A stretch of 64,000 nucleotides of DNA from Selaginella tamariscina (taxonomy: Eukaryota; Streptophyta; Lycopodiopsida; Selaginellales; Selaginellaceae), in contig PUQB01000122.1 of NCBI GenBank assembly GCA_003024785.1, positions 479,481 to 543,480 of the forward strand, read 5' to 3'. The position numbers were made by a program, and so were the translations under genes. The notes beneath the pieces were generated by a model. The model saw only the letters and a list, made by a program, of their open reading frames with translations, did not search any database and was not told the DNA's origin. Positions 59,145 to 64,000 of the stretch are shown here, piece after piece (the stretch's first letter is position 1; every line of letters begins with the position of its first letter).

Positions 59145-61926
59145 ATCGGTTGCCTCGTATCAGGCCCATTGGGCACCACCGCAAAGAAGACTGTTGCTGG
59201 CCATTCTAGTAGCCATTTACAGGTCGAACCGTAGTCGTATTCGACTTCCACTGCTGCTGTTGTACATACCTGTACTTCTGTCCATTCTGATCCCTTCTGT
59301 CCTGCTGTCCACGAGTGATCTCTGCCGTACGACGGTTGTGAATCCCTGTTGTACGACGCGTGCGGCAAATATGACGACTGTTGAGGTGAATATGACGACT
59401 GATTGTAAGTATAATTCCCGTGCTGCGTCATCATTCCTTGTGCTCTTTGGGACGGCAAGCAGCCGTCCTGCTTCAGGACCCGCTATAGAAGGAGGCCTTT
59501 GTTGGAAGTTGTTGATGTCATGCTCGCTATTGGGAGGTACAACTCCAACTGGAGGCCTCACAATGTGCTTATGGTACGCAGGACAGATAGACAACGGACA
59601 GGACTTGGTTGTCAGTGATATTTGGCATCCCGGAGATTGGAGACGTAAACATCGGTGGGCAAGCGTCCCCATTACACAAGCCAAAGAAGCCATTCATCCC
59701 TCACTGGAAACGGGATCGATGGGTTCACGGGGAGCCTCGCTAGGTGCCTCTTGATACTTGTTGTAGAAAGAGAATATCTCAGGTGCCAATGCATAACTAG
59801 CGCTTACGAAAAGCAGATCGACTAACCGGGTGTTCCTACGAACCACTGCCTCCGTTAACGTTTGCTTCACTTTCTTCGTTTTGGCAAGGAGTCGCTGCTC
59901 GTCAGTGAATGGTAGCTTTGCAACACCCTGCCAAGCTGTACGCTTTCCGGTCATGTCAATGATCCAAACTTTTGGGTAGAAGTCTATTATCGGTGAACAT
60001 CCATCATGAGTGGCCTGTATTGCTCCGGAATGGCGTCCGCACTTTCTGCCGGCAACACACCCATAAGCTGGTCAAATGGCTTAAAAGGCTCTCCTAAAGC
60101 AAAGCTCATCTTCATTGAACTCAGCTCCTTCAAGTCAGAGGCGAAGGGTGCATAGTGAAATGGGTAAAACCAGGTCTAAGAGCACACACCCTGGTATAGT
60201 ACTGCAGCAGACCTTCAATATACTTGTAAACCACTTGTTTCCGTATCTTCTCCAGTGCCTCAGAAGTACGAGCTTCAAACTTATCGGCATAGTATCTTTC
60301 TTTCCATCCTTCCTTGCCCAATCTCACCTTGTCGACTGTTTGGCCGACCAGAATATCTGATTTCTCCCTAATGGCGCTGTTTAACCGTTGCTTAAGATCG
60401 TCTTCGTTATCCTCTCTAGTAACAGCAGCAGTTTCGCCAACGCGCATGCGCTTCAAAGGTGGCCCATATATACTACCTCGGCTTAGAGATGCACTTCCGT
60501 CTCTCTCAGACTGTGCAGGGAACTGACTGCTATCCCGGGACGATTGGAACGGAGACGGAACAGGAGCACTAGTTAATCGCGAAGAATGGTTAGCCACCAG
60601 ATCCGGACGAATGCTTGGCTCTATATCATCACCACGTCTATGGTTGCCTCTCTACTTTTGTCGTCCCATTTGACTCTGATGCAAGCGGCACGGTTTCGGA
60701 ACCTCCTTCTGTATGAAGTATCCCCACTGTCCGTGAGATGTCCACCAAGATGCTTCAACTCCCTTTTGTAGACAGACATGAGCATATCAATAGCTCCCTC
60801 TCTCGGATTTCCAGCGTAGGCATGTGAGGAAGGAAATCGTTTCCAACGAAGAAACACATAAACGCGAAATCGTCCACAACGCGTTCAAAGTCGAGTTGGT
60901 AGTTGGGTATTTGCATGTACTGCAGCATCCATATATGCACAAACTGATACGGCTTCTTAGAAAGCCCAGGTTCATCAGCCTTTCGCTTTGGCTTTCCTTC
61001 ACAATCAGCAGTCACGTGGCCCGCCTGACCGCACAGAAAGCACTTGTCCTGTTGCCCAGGAGTATTTACCACCTCTCCAAAGGATTGAAAAATGTTAAGT
61101 TGCCAAGGCAAGCATAATGAGATCAGCATCCAGTCCGTATAAACAATGGCGAGTGTTTGGGTCAAAACCTGGCGAGTTCCTTTGTAGACGTATGTATGAC
61201 ATGACCTTGTGCTCCCCTTCTCCAGGCACGTTAGCGAGAGAATTACCCCATGCAGGCTCGTTGTTCAAACGGAGATTATGTAATACTGCAGGGCCCACAG
61301 CCAAGCTGGCCATGAAAGGAGTCCCTGGAGTGATGACGTTGGAATCGTAAGCCTCGCTGGTCTCCTTCGGAAGAAGTTTGCGGCTTTCCGCTTCGAACTC
61401 TCGCCGCAGTCTCTCTTCTTCGGCTGCCTTGTCTGCGTTCTCCTTGGCGGTGCGGAAGCGCCTGGAGCGTTGCTGGTTCATTTTGGCCTGGGAGCCATAC
61501 CATCGATTGCCATGAAGAGGAGCTTGAGGGTGGACAATGGCAAGTAAACGATCGATATAATCGAAAATACATTGTAAAAATATACGTTGTAATTAAAATA
61601 GAAATGTTTATATTCCTATTTTCTTAATAATTAATAATTAATAATTTTAATTATTTAATTAATATTTTTTAATATAAAATAATATATATTTAAAAAAAGA
61701 ATATTTTTTAAAATATTAATTTGATGTATCATTTTCGTTTTAATTACAACGTTTGTAAAACCTTGTTTAAAGTAGCAACCCCGATGGCGATCCTCCGGAT
61801 GGAATCATAAGTGAATGATACCATTCATGTCAAGATATAAATTTTTGAGATTGGGCTCCGTCAGATCCACGGACATCCCAAGTTCAGCTTCCTTTGCATC
61901 AACAACCGTCTGTAGAACGCCGGCAC
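59145..61926 (-). pseudogene. Second intronless XRN2/3/4-type copy, more decayed (copy 2)
   Basis: Same content and order as copy 1: [108 protein letters not shown] and RPVNGY near the tail. The 5' end lacks ATGG and internal codons (GTGCCGGCGTTCTACAGACG, then GTTGTTGATGC). There are many deletions of a few to about 25 bp (for example near 60700-60720 and 61235-61250), and the glycine-rich tail is shorter. A 173-bp MITE splits the text at 61580. Where copy 1 has single-base losses (18825 and 18790), copy 2 keeps the frame ([17 protein letters not shown]). The two copies therefore decayed separately after duplication. Confidence 0.87.
61580..61752. mobile_element. 173-bp MITE inside XRN copy 2
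   Basis: TTGTAAAA is found on both sides (61572-61579 and 61753-61760), and the corresponding place in copy 1 is a single TTGGAAAA near 20132. Inverted ends: ACGTTGTAATTAAAA at 61584-61598 and its complement TTTTAATTACAACGT at 61738-61752, extending with mismatches to about 22 bp. The 8-bp duplication suggests the hAT superfamily. Four extra bases at the left end leave the exact terminus open. AT-rich core, no coding. Confidence 0.82.
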
Positions 61927-62760
61927 TAACCCTAATAACATTATAGTAAAAAGTATATATTCGAGTATAACTTTGTATATAGTATTTACTTTGTAACGAT
62001 TCCGGATAATTTATAAGATAAAATTTATTTTTTAAAGAAAATTTCTCACCACCTTATGTGTGTATATGAAAACTATATGTGAATCAGGTTCATAGCAATT
62101 CATTTAGTAATTTATATTAATAAATTTGAAGTTGGTTAAATGATACTATATTTAATGAATACTAAACTTATTTTAAAAATAAATTTTATTTATATTATAA
62201 ATGAAATTTAATAACAACAGCATCTTCCTTAATGAAAAAATACTATCATATAAATACTTAAACTTAATTTTAATTATTTTAAACACTACAATTTTCGGTG
62301 GAGTTTTAAATATAAAAGAATGAGACCAAATATATAGAAATATTTATAACTATATACAACGTAAAGTACGTATATCATCGTACGTATATGCTGATTATTT
62401 ATTACAAATCAATGTCAATCATACTTAATATTTGAATTAATTCCTAAATTTATACATATGTAATATATAAAACCCAAGTGCATTTATCCTAAAGTATTAA
62501 CAAAAATACATATTTTTGTATCGTATAAACGCACTTCAACTGAGATTCAAGACGTGTTGGATTTTATAAATAAATAATTAAGAGTTTTTATTTTTACAAG
62601 TCTTAAGTTTAATATGTATGAGTTATATAAAACTTACTTAAAAAACAGAAAATACGATATAAAGTCCTCTGTAAAGCATACCCAAGCTTTATGGTTTAAT
62701 AAAATTTTAAATGTTATAGGAATATCAAACTATGCTATAATTAATAAATAACATCAAGAC
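61927..62760. repeat. Spacer duplicated with XRN copy 2
   Basis: Partner of 20337-21210 (see shared words ACCTTATGTGTGTATATGAA, GTAAAGCATACCCAAGCTTT). It also carries the degenerate SDR-exon echo GATTCAAGACGTGTTGGATT near 62543. Confidence 0.82.
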
Positions 62761-63600
62761 TAATTATCTTATTAGTTAATAGTAGAATTTAACACTGTTA
62801 CTTGATAGTTTCTCTCTCTAGTTATGTATTTTAGCCACGTTTGTATTTACAATTTTGATCACTGTGCCTATTAAACCTTATATTGAATATAATACTTTAA
62901 CATAATAAATACTTAAAAAACTTTTTTTTAAATATACGTTTATGAAATTTATTAGAATGTGAAATGCCATTCATATTAGTAAATGTTGTTTAATAATATG
63001 TAAATTTAATAATAGTGACATTTTAAATTTTAGTTTAATCTTTTATGTGTAAGTGGGAAACTTAAAATATTATAATTATAAAGATATATCTTAATTGAAT
63101 TGTTTAAAAATGTATTATAATTCTAAGAGATAATAATCATGATGAAAAATAAAAATATACTAATATATTTTATGTTTAAGACGATGGCATATACATTTTA
63201 TGTGACACAAGCTGTGTATTTATTTAAATAATATATCAAAATTTGCCTTATACATATGTCTACTTTACTAGTGTAGATTTGTATATTACACTGATATATA
63301 CTACATTATTTTATGAACATATTTTAAAAAGTATCATACATAAGAATATTATAATAAGTTAAAATATTTTAATTTAATATTTTTATTATAATAACATCAA
63401 AACTGACTAGTACTAAATATAAAATAATAATAATAGCATGGACTTGGAATTTAATATATTTATAAACTGATCATATTTAATAATAACACTTTAAATATTA
63501 ATAGAATTATTTATACAGTGGTTATATAATCATATAAATATGGTAAAGTGTGTGTGTGTGTGTGTGTATATAGACACACACCACACCACACACACACGTT
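62761..63600. repeat. Spacer related to 14400-14900
   Basis: Shared words: TTAGTTAATA, TTAACACTGTTA, TTTCTCTCTCTAGTTATGT, and TTTTATGTTTAAGACGATGG followed by GCTGTGTATTTATTTAAATA (compare 14848-14906). A TG microsatellite lies at 63546-63568. No genes. Confidence 0.65.
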
Positions 63601-63639
63601 TAAATTACGTGAACCCTAAACCTTCGTTTAAAGCTTCTA

Positions 63640-63978
63640 ATCTTTCGGAAAAGTTGTCGTAGCTATCACTTTGACAAACTGAAAGTAATTTGACTTATTC
63701 GCACGCAGCATTCTTTTTTTTTTTGCTATGGAGATACAAAAGCATGATCATCATTTGTTTCTAAAGGTGCGTGCGTGCGTGTGTGTGTGTTTCATAATAT
63801 TTCAATATATATTGGTTAATATATATATTTATATTTTCATTTATTTCTGCCACTTTTGTATAGAAGGAAAATATTGAAAAGATTCAGTACAATCTTCAAA
63901 TAAAAATGGTAATTCTCCACCAGAACCATCTGAAGTCGGCGTGGAACCAGTTCGATGTCCTCCGCCGGAGCCCTGCAT
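63640..63978 (-). CDS. 5' part of an unrecognised gene (start region)
   Basis: From ATG 63978 the minus strand reads MQGSGGGHRTGSTPTSDGSG, GELPFLFEDCTESFQYFPSI, then QK, in one open frame. A second coding-like stretch at about 63760-63610 includes ETNDDHAFVSP and, in another frame, SVCQSDSYDNFSERLEALNE. A partial copy lies at 43.5-43.9 kb. Splice borders between the two parts are not clear, and the function is unknown. Confidence 0.4.
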
Positions 63979-64000
63979 TCGTCATTTCTCTCTCTCTCTA

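Noticed and set aside
1..64000. CRISPR arrays, operons, prokaryotic promoters or rRNA genes
   Set aside because: None seen. The window is plant nuclear DNA and the tandem repeats lack spacer-repeat structure.

Overview
This is nuclear DNA of a flowering plant; the species cannot be named from the window. The evidence is plant gene families with multi-exon structure and GT-AG introns (group I WRKY factor, plant prohibitin, plant GH27 beta-L-arabinopyranosidase-like enzyme, XRN2/3/4-type exoribonuclease). AT-rich introns full of (TG)n, (GA)n and (TA)n tracts, a Ty3/gypsy chromovirus with an initiator-tRNA-Met primer site, solo LTRs and MITEs agree with this.

Layout. 1-898 is an LTR fragment holding a PIF/Harbinger-like MITE. 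4.4-7.4 kb (minus) is a WRKY gene with a one-base frameshift in its second WRKY domain. 9.3-10.9 kb (minus) is a prohibitin gene, head-to-head with a mitochondrial-type, NDUFA9-like Rossmann-fold (SDR) gene at 11.1-13.2 kb (plus). 13.2-17.4 kb is AT-rich and internally duplicated. 17.5-20.3 kb (minus) is a full-length but intronless XRN copy. 23.3-25.6 kb holds chimeric coding-like fragments and a decayed PIF/Harbinger transposase. 28.1-30.9 kb (minus) is a decayed GH27 gene. 31.5-33.2 kb (plus) is an unrecognised multi-exon gene with an acidic stretch. 36.8-41.6 kb is repeat-rich, with minisatellites and a composite LTR element. 41.9-42.7 kb (minus) holds the last two exons of an unrecognised gene. 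43-48.5 kb and 58.3-64 kb contain scrambled copies of the 13-21 kb region, including a second XRN copy (59.1-61.9 kb) broken by a small MITE. Between them lie a solo LTR (45.7-47.5 kb) and a three-layer nest (48.5-58.3 kb) in which each insertion is framed by its own 5-bp target-site duplication.

How the parts relate. Prohibitin and the SDR protein are both expected in mitochondria, and their start regions lie within a few hundred bases of each other on opposite strands, so a shared promoter is plausible. The WRKY gene has a W-box in its upstream region. Most other coding material is decaying: nearly every conserved reading frame carries single-base indels while splice sites look intact. That fits either recent gene death or residual indel errors in the assembly, and the sequence alone cannot separate these. 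No CRISPR, operon or prokaryotic feature is present.
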